Source: Anagrus nilaparvatae (taxonomy: Eukaryota; Arthropoda; Insecta; Hymenoptera; Mymaridae). Taken from it: a stretch of DNA of 64,000 nucleotides. The stretch covers positions 6,304,001 to 6,368,000 of the forward strand of contig JAKSXM010000263.1 of NCBI GenBank assembly GCA_022575985.1, written 5' to 3'. Positions 47,300 to 60,070 of this stretch are shown here, piece after piece. Under the pieces are notes generated by a model. That model saw only the letters and a program-made list of their open reading frames with translations, was not told the origin of the DNA and did no database searches. The position numbers and the translations under genes are program-made. Position 1 is the first letter of the stretch. The number at the start of each line of letters is the position of its first letter.

Positions 47300-47569
47300 T
47301 TTTATTTGTTTAAAAGCGTCTAAAGGCTTCTAAAATCAAAATTGGAAATACAGCTGCCAAACCGCAACCAGGCCACCTAGAGCCTTAAAAATTGGACAGT
47401 AATCATATTTTTGGATACCAGACACACATTTAAGACATCGTCCTCAGATTTTATTAAAAATAGCTAAAAACTAGTCATATATTAACCTGTGATATTAAAT
47501 TTTAATAATTTTAAGTGCCAAAACATTAGAAAATGAAAAAATAAGTAAAAAATGTTTATTTTAACATGA
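47300..47569. other. Spacer
   Basis: No gene or repeat recognised. Confidence 0.4.
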
Positions 47570-47700
47570 AACATATTCATTGGATGGGGTATCTGAAAAT
47601 GTCTGGCTCGAAGGGGGAGAGAGGTAGGTGGTGCAAAACTGACGTTTTTAGGGGAGAGTGAAATGGACTTAGAATATTGTCGCTTTAGGGACCTTTGGTG
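47570..47700 (-). repeat. Right member of the long-range inverted repeat
   Basis: Complement of 43478-43612 (CATTGGATGGGGTAT, TTTTTAGGGGAGAGTGAAATGG). The two copies are about 4 kb apart. Confidence 0.8.
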
Positions 47701-49162
47701 CAGAAGTATCTAGGGACCAACTCTTATAAAAAAATTAAGAAAAATGAGAAACAACTTTTCTTATTTTTTTTTTTTTTAAACTCTCATTACACTTGAAACT
47801 GAAACTAAAAATGAAATGGAAAAACAATCAGTATACGGAAAAGCCGCGCTTTTTTAAATTTATTTATTTATTTATTAAAAATTAATTAAAGTTAACAATT
47901 TAATAATTATTTACGTGTTTATAAATCAATTAAATAACAAAATATGAATATTTCATTTATTATCTTATTTTTAATTAATTTTTATTAAATGCATAAAAAA
48001 AACTGCCTACTTGCAAAAATATCACTATATATTTTATATATCACATCTTAGAAATAAAGTGGCATAAAATTTTTTGAACCTAAACTTCACGTGCAAAAAA
48101 GTATAACCTTTTAAGAATTGATTACCTTTTTTACAGAAAAATGTTTCAAATAAAATTTAAAACTATAATCACTTGTAAAGCATAAGATATTATGTAAAAA
48201 TTTAGGATAATAATTGTATTTTTTTATTTTGTGACACAAAAATGTTCACAATTTCAAGTTTAAATCAGAGGATTTAAAAAAATGAATTTTTTTTTTCTCT
48301 GTTTACTCCAGTTAAGAAAGTAAATTTTTTAGTAAAATGAAGGACTAATTAGAGGCAAGAAAGTTTCCCAGTACCCGAGTAAACAACTTCCGTTACTGCG
48401 AAAAAGCGCGGGGGTGGGTGGCGGAACTCCTTGGATGGGGGGTTAAAAAAAAATGTAACCAATAGATGAATTATCATTTTTTAACATAAAAACATTGATT
48501 GCAATTTTTCAAAAAAATGCATTCCTTTCGAGTAACAGCGCAAGGAAAAGTGTGATTTTTGCAAAAAAAATGTTTAATTTTTTAAAGTTTTTTTAAATTT
48601 ATTGAAAATCTGTTAGTATTAAAAAAAAATTATATATTACTTATATGAAGTATTTTAGTTGACAAATAAATTGGTTTTTTTTAAATTTTTATACGATTAA
48701 TATTAAAGATATGACTTGGCAAAAATGCTTGGTAAACAAAAAATGAAGAAACCGAATCGTTCTTGCGTATGGGGTTTTTGGCCATAACTTTTTTTTGGCT
48801 AATGATAACGAGATGTACAATGAACCATTTTAAAGCTAATATTGTCGGCGAAATTTCATGTCCTATGCAACATATCAATTGGATTGGCCATTTTTTTTAA
48901 ATTTCGCCCGACAAAAAAGAGCATTTACCGTTATAAACATAAAATAGGCAATTTTAAACGGCCAAATGTGCTTACAGATGAAAAATTATAACAAAAAATT
49001 GACATACAAATATCCTGGAATAAATTCTAAAAAAATTGGCTGTTTAAAATAAATAATGTTCACACTGCTGGCCAAAAACTGAAAATGCCTTACAAAATAT
49101 ACGATTTTACCCCCCCCCCCCCAACCTCCCGCACTTTTTCCCAGTAACGGATCATTTTTGGT
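47701..49162. other. Spacer
   Basis: AT-rich, with a run of 13 C at 49110-49122. No gene recognised; the minus frames at 48681-48878 and 48986-49183 show no known motif. Confidence 0.5.
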
Positions 49163-50735
49163 CGCTAAATACAATGCAATCAACTATTTTGAATTAGTTT
49201 TTTAAGATAAAAATTTATGAGCTAATTTCAGTGGTAAAAATATCAAAAATTGGACAGTTTGTGACGTCAAAAACTTGCTGCGGTCTAAAAAATGTTTAGA
49301 AATTATTTTAAAAGGGCATTCCGCATGTTTTTTGGGTCACTAAAAACGATGAAATTGGTTATTTTTATTTATTCTTGACGGATTCAGAGTAATGGGCCAA
49401 ATATTGTAGCTTATTTTTCCAAATTTAGCATTTTTTTGAGTTAAATGACTGTCAAACGTGCAGAGAACTTTTCTGAACCTCTAGAAAGGTAAATTATCAT
49501 ATTTTTGTATTTTTCTAACTAGCCCAGAATTAATAGCTTAGATTATTTTAAGGGTGCTAGTTTAGTTCAGTGTTACCACAATGTCATAAAATATGGTTTT
49601 TAGGCAATTTTCCAAATAATGCTGTTATCTTGCAATTCAACCAAAATACTACTAGTTGGTCTCATTTTTTTGCATGAAATACACCTTTCAATCCCCGTAA
49701 TCAGCAATTTTTCAGTACCGATTCTCTCATCATAATAGTTAATAAACCAAATGCCCATTTTTGGCGCTAAATGACCAATTTTTAAGTTGCTACAAAAATT
49801 GAAATTTTCATTAAAAATAGGTCTTATAGGTCTCAAAAATTTTATACAAACTTATTCTCCAAAATTATTTTACTCGTTTGTTTTTAATTTTTCGTTTAGC
49901 AGGTATGATAATTTAAAGAATGAGTCTCAATTTGAGTTTTTTAAAAAAAAATCATACTTTATCATTAAATTTGTAGAACCATATCTCGGAAATATCTAAA
50001 GCTAAAAGGACGAGTAATAAATCTTTGGAAACTTGGAACTTACAAAAAGTTGTTGTGAAAAATAAAACTCAATTTTATCAAAAATTAATATTTTAGCACC
50101 AATTTAAAAATTGGTCATTTAGGGCCGAAAATAGGCATTTGGTTTATTACTTATTACGATGAGAGAATAGGTGCTAAAAAAGTGTCGATTACGGGAATTG
50201 AAAGGTGTATTTTATGCAAAAAAAATGAGACCAACTGGAAATATTTTGGTTGAATTGCTAGATGGCAGTATTATTTGGTAAAATTTCCTGAAAACCATAT
50301 TTTATGACATTGTGGTAACACTGAAATAAACTAGCACCCTTAAAAAAATCTAAGCAATTAATTCTGCGCTAGTTAGAAAAATACAAAAATATGATAATTT
50401 ACCTTTCTAGAGGTTCAGAAAAGTTCACTGCTCGTTTGACAGTCATTTAACTCAAAAAAATGCTAAATTTGGAAAATCAAGCTACCATATTTGGCCAATT
50501 ACTCTGAATCCGTCAATAATAAATAAAAATAACCAATTTCATCGTTTTTAGTGACCCAAAAAACATGCGGAATGCCCTTTTAAAATAATTTCTAAACATT
50601 TTTTAGTCCGTAGCAAGTTTTTGACGTCAAAAACTGTCAAATTTTTGATATTTTTACCACTGAAATTAGCTCATAATTTTTTGTTTTAAAAAACTAATTC
50701 AAAATAGTTGATTGCATCGTTTTTAGCGTACAAAA
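49163..50735. repeat. 1.57-kb palindrome, the clearest copy of the foldback family
   Basis: GGGCATTCCGCATGTTTTTTG near 49314 is the complement of CAAAAAACATGCGGAATGCCC near 50560. Other pairs are AACCAATTTCATCG, CTTTTCTGAACCTCTAGAAAGG, GAGACCAACTGGAAATATTTTGG and AATAGGCATTTGGTTTATTA. The centre is near 49947. Arms are about 775 bp with scattered differences. Sequences like its central part occur at 24480, 26000-28480 and 37575-38680. Confidence 0.9.
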
Positions 50736-51044
50736 AAACTATGAAATACCCCCCGGAATTTTATTTTTATGTTGCATTTAAAATTTAGTAACTTAAGTCT
50801 TGCCCGACGTTCCTGAGCCCATTTTCAAAAATCGAAAATGCTTTGGCGCTGTCCAACGACTAAATATTTTTAGATGCGGTTTACATAGAACTTATTTTTT
50901 CATTAAATGACATCCAAAAACGCTTGAGCACCTTAAAAAAATCGAAAAGTCGATTTTGTCGTACTTTTCAGTATCATGATATATCATAAGTAAAAGTAAC
51001 ATTCTTAAAATTTATTGATAGATCTTCATATAACCCTCGGTTGT
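50736..51044. other. Spacer
   Basis: No gene recognised. It could include the decayed downstream part of the minus-strand transposase. Confidence 0.4.
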
Positions 51045-52499
51045 TACTTCCCTAATCACAAGCAGTTTAATTTTAATACCTATGTCCTTTAATTTAGTTA
51101 AAATTTTTTCTATAATACTTTTTAATTGTTCTCTAGCTGCACCAGCACCAGTAAAAAAAAAGCCAACATTTGCTTCCAAAGATTTTTTACATTAAGGCTG
51201 TCTACATGAAAAACTAAAACATATTTAGCCCGCTCATTAAATCTACGAAGACCATTTTCTTCGCACCCAAGATCTATTAATCCTTCAATCGTATCGTATT
51301 TTTTGGAATACTCTTTGTAACTTTTTAAACCCATTTTATCCTATTTACCAACAGCAATTCGCTCTTCTTCAGGAAAATTTTTTGTCACCGAATGCAGCTC
51401 AGTAAATACAATATCTGGTAATCCAGGTTCAATGCTGTATTTTGAATTCCACTCGCAAGCTGTAGAAATCGCGGGCAGCCTCAAACCTTTAGCTTTAAAA
51501 CTTTTATATCCCGCGACTGAGAAGTAGTACATTATTCTAGCGATATCTTTTAGTTCTTCTGGATAAGGTGTTTTCTTTTTGTGCAGCTGTAATTTAACCA
51601 TATTTCGGGTCACTAGTTCAAGACAATCGTGAAAATCCAAAAACGCATCTACATTTTGAAAGCTTCTTTTTGGATTGTATTGTCTTTTCTTTAAACGATC
51701 AATTTGTGCATTTTGGTTTTTTAATTCTCTTTTGGAAACATCAATTTGAGCATTTCGATTTTTTAATTCTCTTTTTGTAGCTTCTAGCTTAGTTTTTAAT
51801 TGTGCGATTCAAGCTTGTAAACTTTTTATAAATAAGTCCTTCATTTTCAATTTTTCATCAGTTAATTTTTTTGTATTGAAATCATTTTTTGAATTACTAT
51901 TATTCTTTAAATCATGAGTGATTTTATCACTAAAATCATAAGAAAAGATATTTATTTCTTCATTTTCAAGCTCATTGAAAGTAAAAATATTTTTACCAGG
52001 CATATATTTTCTGATATTATCTTTATTATGATAAAAGGGAACTTGTTGATATATTTCTTGAGGTTCATTGATAATATTAAGAGTAAAATTATATAAATGT
52101 GATTCATTTATTATTCTCGGGAGTTTTGCTTTCGAATAACTTGCTTCTTCCAACGAGTGTTTTTTTGAATATTTATTATTAATAAAATTAAATTTACAAT
52201 TTTTAGGTGCATTATCTTTAAAATTAATATTATTATTAACAGTAAAATTGAGATCAATATTTTCATCTTCAAAAACATCATCTTTAATTAAATTTATTTT
52301 ATCATAATTTTGTGAATTTGGAGATATATTTTGATTCAGTTCACGCTTTTTTCAGCTTTTGAAAAATGTTTTGGAATTATTTTTCTGCGTGGTTTTGTTT
52401 TAGTTTCAGGATCTAAAAACGATTCTGGTGAAAAATGATCAGAACAAATGCGATAGTTTTTTAGCGTTTTTGGTTGTAATTTCGCAAGATTTGGATTAC
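51045..52499 (-). pseudogene. THAP9-like P-superfamily transposase fossil
   Basis: Reading down the minus strand from 52499, after a TTCACAG acceptor: NYRICSDHFSPESF (C-x2-H half of a THAP zinc finger). A one-base loss in an A run near 52350 shifts the frame. An Asn/Asp-rich stretch follows, then a Lys/Gln-rich coiled coil (KRELKNQNAQIDRLKKRQ). A helix-rich transposase N-terminal region comes next (ARIMYYFSVAGYKSF, RLPAISTACEWNSKY), followed by DKMGLK-SYKEYSKKYDTIEGLIDLG and FNERAKYVLVFHVDS. In this family that segment usually starts Asp-Glu-Met and carries the first catalytic Asp; here Glu is Lys. Lesions are TGA at 51809-51811, TAG at 51341-51343 and a frameshift in the T run at 51156-51164. 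The remaining RNase-H core and the first THAP exon were not found. It is clearly different from the copy at 16338-20651. Confidence 0.85.
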
Positions 52500-54194
52500 C
52501 TGTGAATAAAAAATTAAAAAAAAGAATGTTATCTAGCTTAAAGATAAAAAAAAAATTGAAAAAAATGTATTTTTACAGTTAAAAATGTTTGTAATTGAAA
52601 TTTCTAAGGTTTGTAAGCGTATGGTTCTTCAAAGAAAAAAAATTTTCAAAAAATTTTAAAAAACAAAACGCGCTTATATGCCAAAAAATCAAAAATCATT
52701 TCACCCATCACAATGGTTACTCTATGAGGAACCAAAAATAAAAGGGTTACCTTATTTTTAAATAAATTTCATAAACTTAATTATCATATCTAGGAAATCG
52801 AGTAATAACAAATCACTGAAGAAATGATGAGATGAAACTTTTTACAAAGGTATGGTTTCCGGCCCCAGCATATTTTTCAATTTTTTCGGCTCAATTTGTT
52901 TTTTTATGAAAAAATGTAAGAAAAACATAAAAATTTTTGTTGAGTATTTTTTTATACAGAGGGTGAGGGGGTTGCTACACCCTTGGAAATTTATTTCTTA
53001 TCATAAACTACCAAATTGAGCCAAATGCGAAAAATATGCTGGGACCGGAAAAGACCGATTTCCATATAAAATGTGTAGGGTCCTTTATATGACTAAAAAA
53101 AAAGAAATAGGCAATTAGGTATAACAGCAAGTAATCCAAATTTTTTTTCTCAAATAACTCTTAAAAAAAGTGAGGGGAATAAAATTTTAGCTTTCCAACA
53201 GTCTTATTTATCTGATTTCATTGATTGCTTGATTATTCAAGAAAAGCAGCTTGGCCATGTAGATAAAATTTTCGCCACAATTTGTTTAAAAAAAATTGAA
53301 ATTGTATTGAAAAAAGAAGGTTTTTGAAATTAAAAAATGCTTGAAGTTCATTTGAAGTTCAAGCGTGGTATGTATTTTTAATAGCCTTATTTCTAAATTT
53401 TCTATTTTATAGTACCAATTTTTTTTTCTCAAATAACTCTTAAAAAAAGTGAGAAAAGATAAAATGGATAAAATTTTTTTTTTTTAAATAAAATTTTATT
53501 TTATTTTAAACATTTTTTAAGGCCGAAGGCGTTTTGAAAACATAAGTTCTCTTCGTCAAGAAAAATAGCTATTTATTAAACAAGGTTTAAAATATTGGTT
53601 ATGGCAAAATTCGAACCACGTATTTTGTCCCGTGTTCTAGAATATAGTTTTACTTATAATGGGCAAAAAAGCCATCTCCCCAAGGTAGAAAATAGGCTTT
53701 TTTTGCCTTACGTATGTAAAAGTATTTTAAAATCGTTCCGCATCCGGAAAATACGTGTCTTCTGGACGTTAAAAAGAAAAATTGTTTATACGAAAAAAAA
53801 AATTTACTGTAAAAAAGATTTCTCTCTGAAGAACCAATATGTGCAAACAATAATGCGGGAATTGACAAGTTGAAACAAAATTTTTTTTTAAAACTAAATT
53901 TAAAAAATACAATGGATATTAAAAAAATAAAAAATTCAGCATAATGTCAAATTACTATAAATTATAATTATAATGAATAAATGAAAATTATTGTTTTTCT
54001 TCTAGTAAAGTTAGTCGTATTTTAAACAAAGGGATCGGAGATCTGTTAAGGTAATCTGTGTTTGATACTGAGTGAAAAAATTTTTAAAATAATATTGCAA
54101 TGAATGTTGATATCAAAGTGGATATTGAAGTATTATACCCCGAGTATAATATTTATTAATTATTATTTGAATATTTTATTTATCGCGCGTTCCA
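52500..54194. other. Spacer with a GAGGAACC repeat fragment
   Basis: 52670-52740 matches the outer ~70 bp of the repeat at 8990-9060 (ATGCCAAAAAATC, CACAATGGTTACTC, GAGGAACCAAAA). A box TTTTTTCTCAAATAACTCTTAAAAAAAGTGAG (cut into parts) occurs near 53145 and 53422. No gene is supported; the frame at 53595-53873 has no known motif and overlaps an equally long frame on the other strand. Confidence 0.5.
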
Positions 54195-54290
54195 CTAGAG
54201 CGCTCTGTATAATATGTATCGTCGGCGCGCGCGGTCAGTTCTCTGCGAGGTCCGCGCTCTCTTTATTACCTAGATGCTCGCATATAATTT
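54195..54290 (+). promoter_or_regulatory. GC-rich 5' region of the LINE (possible internal promoter)
   Basis: A sharp GC-rich island (GTCGGCGCGCGCGGTCAG, GAGGTCCGCGCTC) in otherwise AT-rich sequence lies about 300 bp before the endonuclease frame. LINEs of the Jockey group start with internal RNA polymerase II promoters that are often GC-richer than the body. Assignment is by position and composition only. Confidence 0.4.
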
Positions 54291-54499
54291 CGTCATTATA
54301 CTGTCAAAATCAAAACACATTCAAAATCAAAATCACAAACACAAGAACGATAACACAGCTGGTAAAAATTCGTCTGCTGCAACAGGTGACACTAACAAAA
54401 TAAATTATACTAAACATAATAACAATAATAAGTATGATAAAAAAAACTTAAGGGTCCCTATGGACACCAAAATAAAAAAATTAAACAAATAAATAAAAA

Positions 54500-57393
54500 A
54501 ATTAAAAATAATAACATCTGTAAATATTTTAATGTCTACTATCAAAACGTTCAAAGTATAACTAATAAGTACGATGAATTTGTTGAAAATGTTAATCTAT
54601 CAGTCATTAATTATGATATAATTATTTTAACTGAAACCTGGTGTAAGGACAGAGACACCGATAGAATGTTTGATGGTATAGATTACAATATTTACAGATG
54701 CGACAGGGATCACGAAAGTGGAAAATCAAGGAGTGGGGGTGTAATTACTCTCATATCTAAACAGTATAACTCAGAAATAATTTATAAACATAATCAAAAT
54801 TATGAACTACTTATCACCTTAATAAAAACAAAAAATAAAAAATTAATTATAATAAATGTGTATTTTCCACCAATCCCTGAATTATCTTATTATGCAGAAT
54901 TCATAGAAACATTAAATATTATTATGGATAAATATAAAAATATTGAAATTATAATAGCAGGAGATTTTAACCTAGCTAAATGTTATTTTACAACAAATAA
55001 TAGTAATATGCAAATTATAACAAACAATAGAAATAATAAAATTAATGATATAGCAAAATTTCTTTACATTAAATTTAAAGATCTAAAATTTTTACAATAT
55101 AATATTTACAAAAATTCAAAATCAAATATACTTGATTTAATACTCTCTAATATGAACACTGAAGTTAAAACGCCAATTAATCCTCTAGTAAAAGTAGATA
55201 TTTTTCATATACCATTAGACATCAAACTCAAAACCGAATTTATACATAATAAAATTGAAAGAACAATGTTTTTTAACTATAAAAAAGCAAATTATGAAAA
55301 TATTTATAAAAAACTAAGTTCAATTAATTGGGATAATAGGTTAAATAATATTGATATCAATGAGAATGTACAATTTTTTTACAATACTCTTAACTCAATT
55401 ATAAATGAAGAAGTTCCAAAAACATTATTAATAAAAGATAAATTTCCCAAATTCTTTTCAAAAAACTTAAGAGATTAATAAAAATAAAAAAAATTTATCA
55501 AAAACAGTATAAAAAATCTAAGAAGCATAAGTATTACTATTATAATAAATTCAAAAAACAAAGAAACTATTGTAAATACATTTATAATCTTGAATATAAC
55601 GAATTCATATCAAAAATTGAAAATGAAATCAAAACTGATCAAAAACCTTATTGGTCATACTTAGATAATAAAAAAAAAAAAATGAAATTCCCACAGATAT
55701 GAATTACAATGATACTGTTTACGAAAAAGATCATGAAATATTAAACAATTTTGCTGATTTCTTTCACAGTACATACACTAACTCAAAAATTGATTTTAGT
55801 TCCAACAATACAATACCCTTTGAAAATGAAATGAACCTTGAAATAATAACTGAGAAAGAAATCTTAAATGCTATAAAAAGAATTAAAACTAATCAATCTC
55901 CAGGCTACGATAACATACATCCACTGTTTGTTAAAAATTGTATGCATTATCTGATTTCACCTTTAAAAGTTTTATTTAATCAATCAATAATTCAGAGCAA
56001 AGTCCCAGATATATAGAAAATTGGCTTAATCATACCTATTTTTAAAAAAGGTAATGTTAAAAATATTAAAAATTATAGACCAATTACAATTTTGTCCTGT
56101 TTTGCTAAATTACTTGATCACTTAATATACAATAGATTATCATATTTTATTAATAATAGAATAATACCTGAGCAACATGGTTCCACTAATAAAAGGTCTA
56201 CAATTACAAATTTATTAACCTTTAAAGAATACATATTACAAGCTTTTAATCGAGGAAATCAGGTACATGTACTATATACAGATGTCTCAAAAGCATTTGA
56301 TTCAGTTAACCATAACCTAATGATACAAATACTAATAAGTTATAAATTGAATTATAAAATTGTTAACTGGTTCAACTCATACCTATGTAATCGCAAACAA
56401 CTGGTTAAAATTAACCATAAACTATCAAAAGTTATTGTTCCTCCTTCTGGAGTCCCACAGGGTTCCAATTTAGGACCATTACTTTATATTATATACATAA
56501 ATGATTTAAAAAATGTTATAAAAAATTCTAAATTTTTAATATATGTTGATGATTTAAAAATATATAAAGAAATTGTTACAGATAAAGATATTAAATTATT
56601 TAAATCAGACATAATGAGATTACATAACTGGAACTACCTTAATGACTTGAAATGGAATTTTGATAAATGTGATATTATGGTTTATGATAAATTCAAAACT
56701 AAAAATAACTTTAGTATAGAATATAAAATTGGCAAACATAAAATTAAACAAACTTCAGTAATTAAAGACTTAGGTATTTTCTTTGAAGATAATTTAAGTT
56801 TTAATGCTCATATTGAAAATATTATATCTAAATCAAAAAAACGTATATATTTTTTAAAAAAAATTTTACAAAGATTTAAGAATATTAATTCATTTATATT
56901 ATTTTATAATTCGCATATTAAATCAATTCTCATGTATGGGTCAATAATTTGGTCCCCGCATACAAAAGAAAATATTTATAATATAGAAAAAATACAACAT
57001 CAAGTTTTAAGAATGTTAGCATTTAAACAGAATATAGAATTTGATTATTTTGATCATGACTACACAGACTTATACATTAAATTCAAAATCAATAGTCTTG
57101 AGTCGGCCAGAGAGATCTCGGATCTTAAATTCTTATATAAATTAATGAACAATAAAATTATATGTAACGAAATCAAATCTGTTATAAATCTTTATGTACC
57201 AAAAAGAGAAGGACTAAGAGAAAGAAATCTTATACTCACAATTCCTATTCAATTTAAAAATTGCAGAAAAAATTCGTCCTTGTTTAGAATCTTAGAAACC
57301 TTTAATACTTATAACAATAAGATCGATATCACTAATGAGAGTGAAATTGACTTTTATAAAAGCCTTAATAAAATAGTTGCTAAATTCAGTTAA
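54500..57393 (+). pseudogene. Near-full-length LINE ORF2: endonuclease and reverse transcriptase
   Basis: An APE-type endonuclease opens with YYQNVQSI and LTETW, which precede the first ATG in this frame (54666), then SGGVITLIS, NVYFPP and AGDFNL, to a stop at 55476-55478. The Lys/Tyr-rich linker (YQKQYKKSKKHKYYYY ... KPYWSYL) continues without an obvious start. It shifts frame in the A run at about 55673-55683. The RT fingers and palm follow: KRIKTNQSPGYDNI, a TAG at 56014-56016 where Trp is expected, YRPITILSCFAKLLDHL, DVSKAFDSVNH, GVPQGSNLGPLLY and YVDDLKIY. Both catalytic Asp boxes are present. The C-terminus has KDLGIFFEDNLSF and YGSIIW and ends at 57393. No RNase H domain was seen. At least one stop, one frameshift and a stop cluster make it inactive, but it is the best preserved LINE here. 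Group: Jockey-like, same clade as 13581-14660. Confidence 0.92.
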
Positions 57394-57640
57394 ATTATTT
57401 AATTTTTTACAGAATAATTTTCTTTTTACAAAATTATTTTTATTATTTAAAGATTTTTTCTTTTACGTATATCTTTTTTCTACTCTAAATAAAGTTTTTC
57501 TTTTTATAAAAATAGCTTTAGTTAGTTAGTAAGAATTATAATAAATATCATAAAATATTGTATAATTGAATGTAAAGGGTTCGTCCCGTAAATGATTTTT
57601 AATAAATAAAAAAAATAAAAAAATAAAAAAAAAAAAATAC
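57394..57640 (+). other. LINE 3' UTR and A-rich tail
   Basis: The sequence after the stop contains a GGGTTCGTCCCG box near 57578, similar in position to the CCTTCGGGCG box of the other copy. It ends in an A-rich (AAATAAAAA)n tail at about 57600-57637, marking the insertion end. Confidence 0.75.
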
Positions 57641-58440
57641 TGGCGGAGTTCCCCAGAGTAAACATCTCTTTTATATGGTGGTTATCCCCAGCTGGTGAGT
57701 AAATACATAGTGTGAATACTCCGGAGGTAATCCCCGGTTTAATATATTAGTGTCGCAGGCTTGTTGGGTATCCTCAAGCTAAACTTCCACGGAGGTTATC
57801 CTCCATGTGCGCGGAACCTGTTGTTCATCCACAGGTCCACGGCATGAAATATTAGATCAGGTTAGGTTTCCTATCATGTGTTTATTTCCTCTATTCCTTC
57901 ATATTGTTTATTATAAAATGGAACATTTAAAGTCTTTTGTGAATAAAATTTAATAAAGAAAAACGTTAAAGAATCAAATAATAAAAATAATAATTAAAAT
58001 AATAAATAAAGTTTTTTAATTAATAAAATAATAAATTAAATAAAATTACTTGTTATAAATAAATCAAAAATAAGCATTATTATTTAGATTCTTGATATTA
58101 GGTTATTATTATCATTTAAGTTTGTAAATACGTTCGTTTAATAAAAAATCATATTACTTGTTCATTAAAACCTACTATCACAATTATTATAAAGAAAAAT
58201 AATAAATCGTTTATTTTCGTAAATTTTAAACACAAGATATACGTTTAATTATATAAAGATTAAAAATTAAAATATCTATGTAATAATAAAACTAAATAAA
58301 ATCAATGTAAAGAATTTAATAAACATTATAAAAAACATTAATTTTGAATCATAAAACTCAGTGTGACAATTTATTTCTTATCAACCTCCCTCAACAAGCC
58401 ATACCTTACCCTGTTTAATTTTCAGGTAAAATATATATGG
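57641..58440. other. Spacer with a cluster of GG-TTATCC-CC boxes
   Basis: Five related boxes lie within 160 bp: GGTGGTTATCCCCA (57677-57690), GGAGGTAATCCCCGG (57723-57737), TTGGGTATCCTCAA (57763-57776), GGAGGTTATCCTCC (57791-57804) and CTGTTGTTCATCCACAGG (57818-57835). Several are near-palindromes. The segment is GC-richer than its surroundings and might be LTR sequence belonging to the Copia fragment downstream, but no LTR ends could be fixed. Confidence 0.5.
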
Positions 58441-58453
58441 GTTACCAGACCCC

Positions 58454-59909
58454 ATGGGTAAGTGCTTTAATATAAATGCTTTACACAGGCAAATGGGCCA
58501 TTTAAATGAAAATTATTTAATACATTTAGCTAAATTAAAAAACATAAATTTTTCAAATAACAAATTATCTCAATATGAATTATGTGTAAGAGTAAAACGT
58601 CAACGTGCTCCTTTTTCTGAAAGCCAAAGTAGAGCTAAAGAAAAATTAGATTTAGTTCATTCTGATGTCTGTCAAATGCCTGTTTTAACAAATGGCAAAA
58701 ATAAATACTTTGTTACCTTTTTAGATGATTACTCGAGAATAAATTTTATATATTTAATAGAAAATAAATCTGATGTACTAATTTGTGCAAAACCTTTCCT
58801 AGTCTTATGAAAAATCAAACTGGAAAATCTATTAAGGCATTCAGATGTGACAATGGTTGAGAGTACGTAAACAACCAACTTAATGAATTTTTTTAACCAA
58901 AATGGCATTGCTTACAACTAACAGTTCCAGATTCACCTCAACAAAATGGTCGAGCAGAACATCTCAACAGAATGCTCATAAAAAAAGTTAGATGTCTACT
59001 GATGGATGCAAATCTTAAACACAGTTTTTGGGGAGAAGCTCTGGCAACTGCCTCTTATTTATCAAACTTCTCACCTCATCGCAGCATTGGCATGCAGATC
59101 CCAAATGAAGTCTTCTCAGGTGAAAAAATTAATTTAAGTATTTTGTACATTTTTGGTTCTAAGGTTTGGCCATACATTCCGGACACCCAGAGAAATAAAC
59201 TGGAAGATAAACGAGACGTATGCCTATTTATGGGTTACTGTTCTGATCAAAAGGTCTACAGAGTACTAAATATTTCACCAGGCAAAGTTTTTAGTAGCAG
59301 AGATATTGTCCTATGTGAAAGAGATATGCAAAAAATAAATAATGTAAGCAAGTCAGAAATTTTCATTGATCTATTACCAAATATTGAAGAAAAATTAAAT
59401 GAAGAGGACAAAAAACAAGAAAAAATTATTGAAAATAGTCAAGAAGTACAAGAATATGATGATGATTATTATGATGAAGATGCAGGTAAAGATAAAATTG
59501 TCGTCAGTCCTAGAAAATCATCTAGAGTAAAACGATTACCATCAAAATTAGAAGATTACATTGTTGGCTTTACATGTATGTCAACTGGTGATGAACCTTG
59601 GAACTATGATTCAGCTATGAATGGTCCAAATAAAAAGCATTGGTTAAATGCAATGGAAGAGGAGATACAGTCTATTCATGAAAAAGAAACATGGGTTTTA
59701 GTAAATCCTCCACCTGGTTCTAAAATTCTTGGATGCAAGTGGGTATTTAAAGAAAAACCTGATCCAATATCAACTGAAGAAAAAATAAATAAAGCAAGAT
59801 TATTTGCACAGGAATACAATCAAGAACCTGGACTTGATTATAACCTCACTTATGCACCAGTGGTAAGATTTTTAACTATAAGAATGCTTTTCGCTTATGC
59901 AGTTAAAAT
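58454..59909 (+). pseudogene. Copia-type integrase and partial RT fossil
   Basis: It starts with ALHRQMGHLN (pre-integrase zinc region), then a degenerate C-x-C part (ELCVRVKRQRAPF). The integrase core follows with VHSDVCQMP and YFVTFLDDYSR, then a frameshift near 58800. After that come RCDNG followed by TGA, then the PQQNGRAEHLNRM box; the two integrase Asp and the downstream Glu region are recognisable. From 58972 the frame is open: FWGEAL, FGSKVW, GKVFSSRDI, an acidic linker, then the RT start WLNAMEEEIQSIHEKETW, LGCKWVFKEK and TYAPVVRFLTIR. Similarity stops at about 59909, before the YVDD catalytic box, where unrelated sequence begins. At least two frameshifts and two stops are present. 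It may or may not derive from the same family as the gag fossil at 44571. Confidence 0.9.
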
Positions 59910-59946
59910 GTACGACAGGGTCTACGGGCCACCATCTCGCGTTCAA

Positions 59947-59980
<34 letters not shown>

Positions 59981-60070
59981 TATTTAATTGTTTGGGAGTG
60001 GAAAATAGAATGAACTTTTTGCATCACCAGGCAGTTTTAAGGTTAAAAAACCGTTAAATGGATGCAAATT
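59910..60070. other. Junction segment with a 30-bp poly-T
   Basis: An abrupt switch from Copia RT to a GC-rich patch (GGGTCTACGGGCCACC) and a run of T at 59949-59978. The open frame that crosses it is a chance extension. Confidence 0.6.

Noticed and set aside
49600..49999. Short frames sharing peptides with 38468-38674
   Set aside because: Both lie in copies of the foldback family; similarity reflects repeat DNA, not a conserved protein.
53595..53873. 92-codon frame
   Set aside because: An equally long frame on the opposite strand, no motif and poly-A/T-rich content make it a chance frame.
44571..59909. Gag fossil (44571-46096) and integrase-RT fossil (58454-59909) as halves of one split Copia element
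   Set aside because: They lie on the same strand in the right order, but 12 kb of complex sequence separates them and no matching LTRs or junction could be seen.
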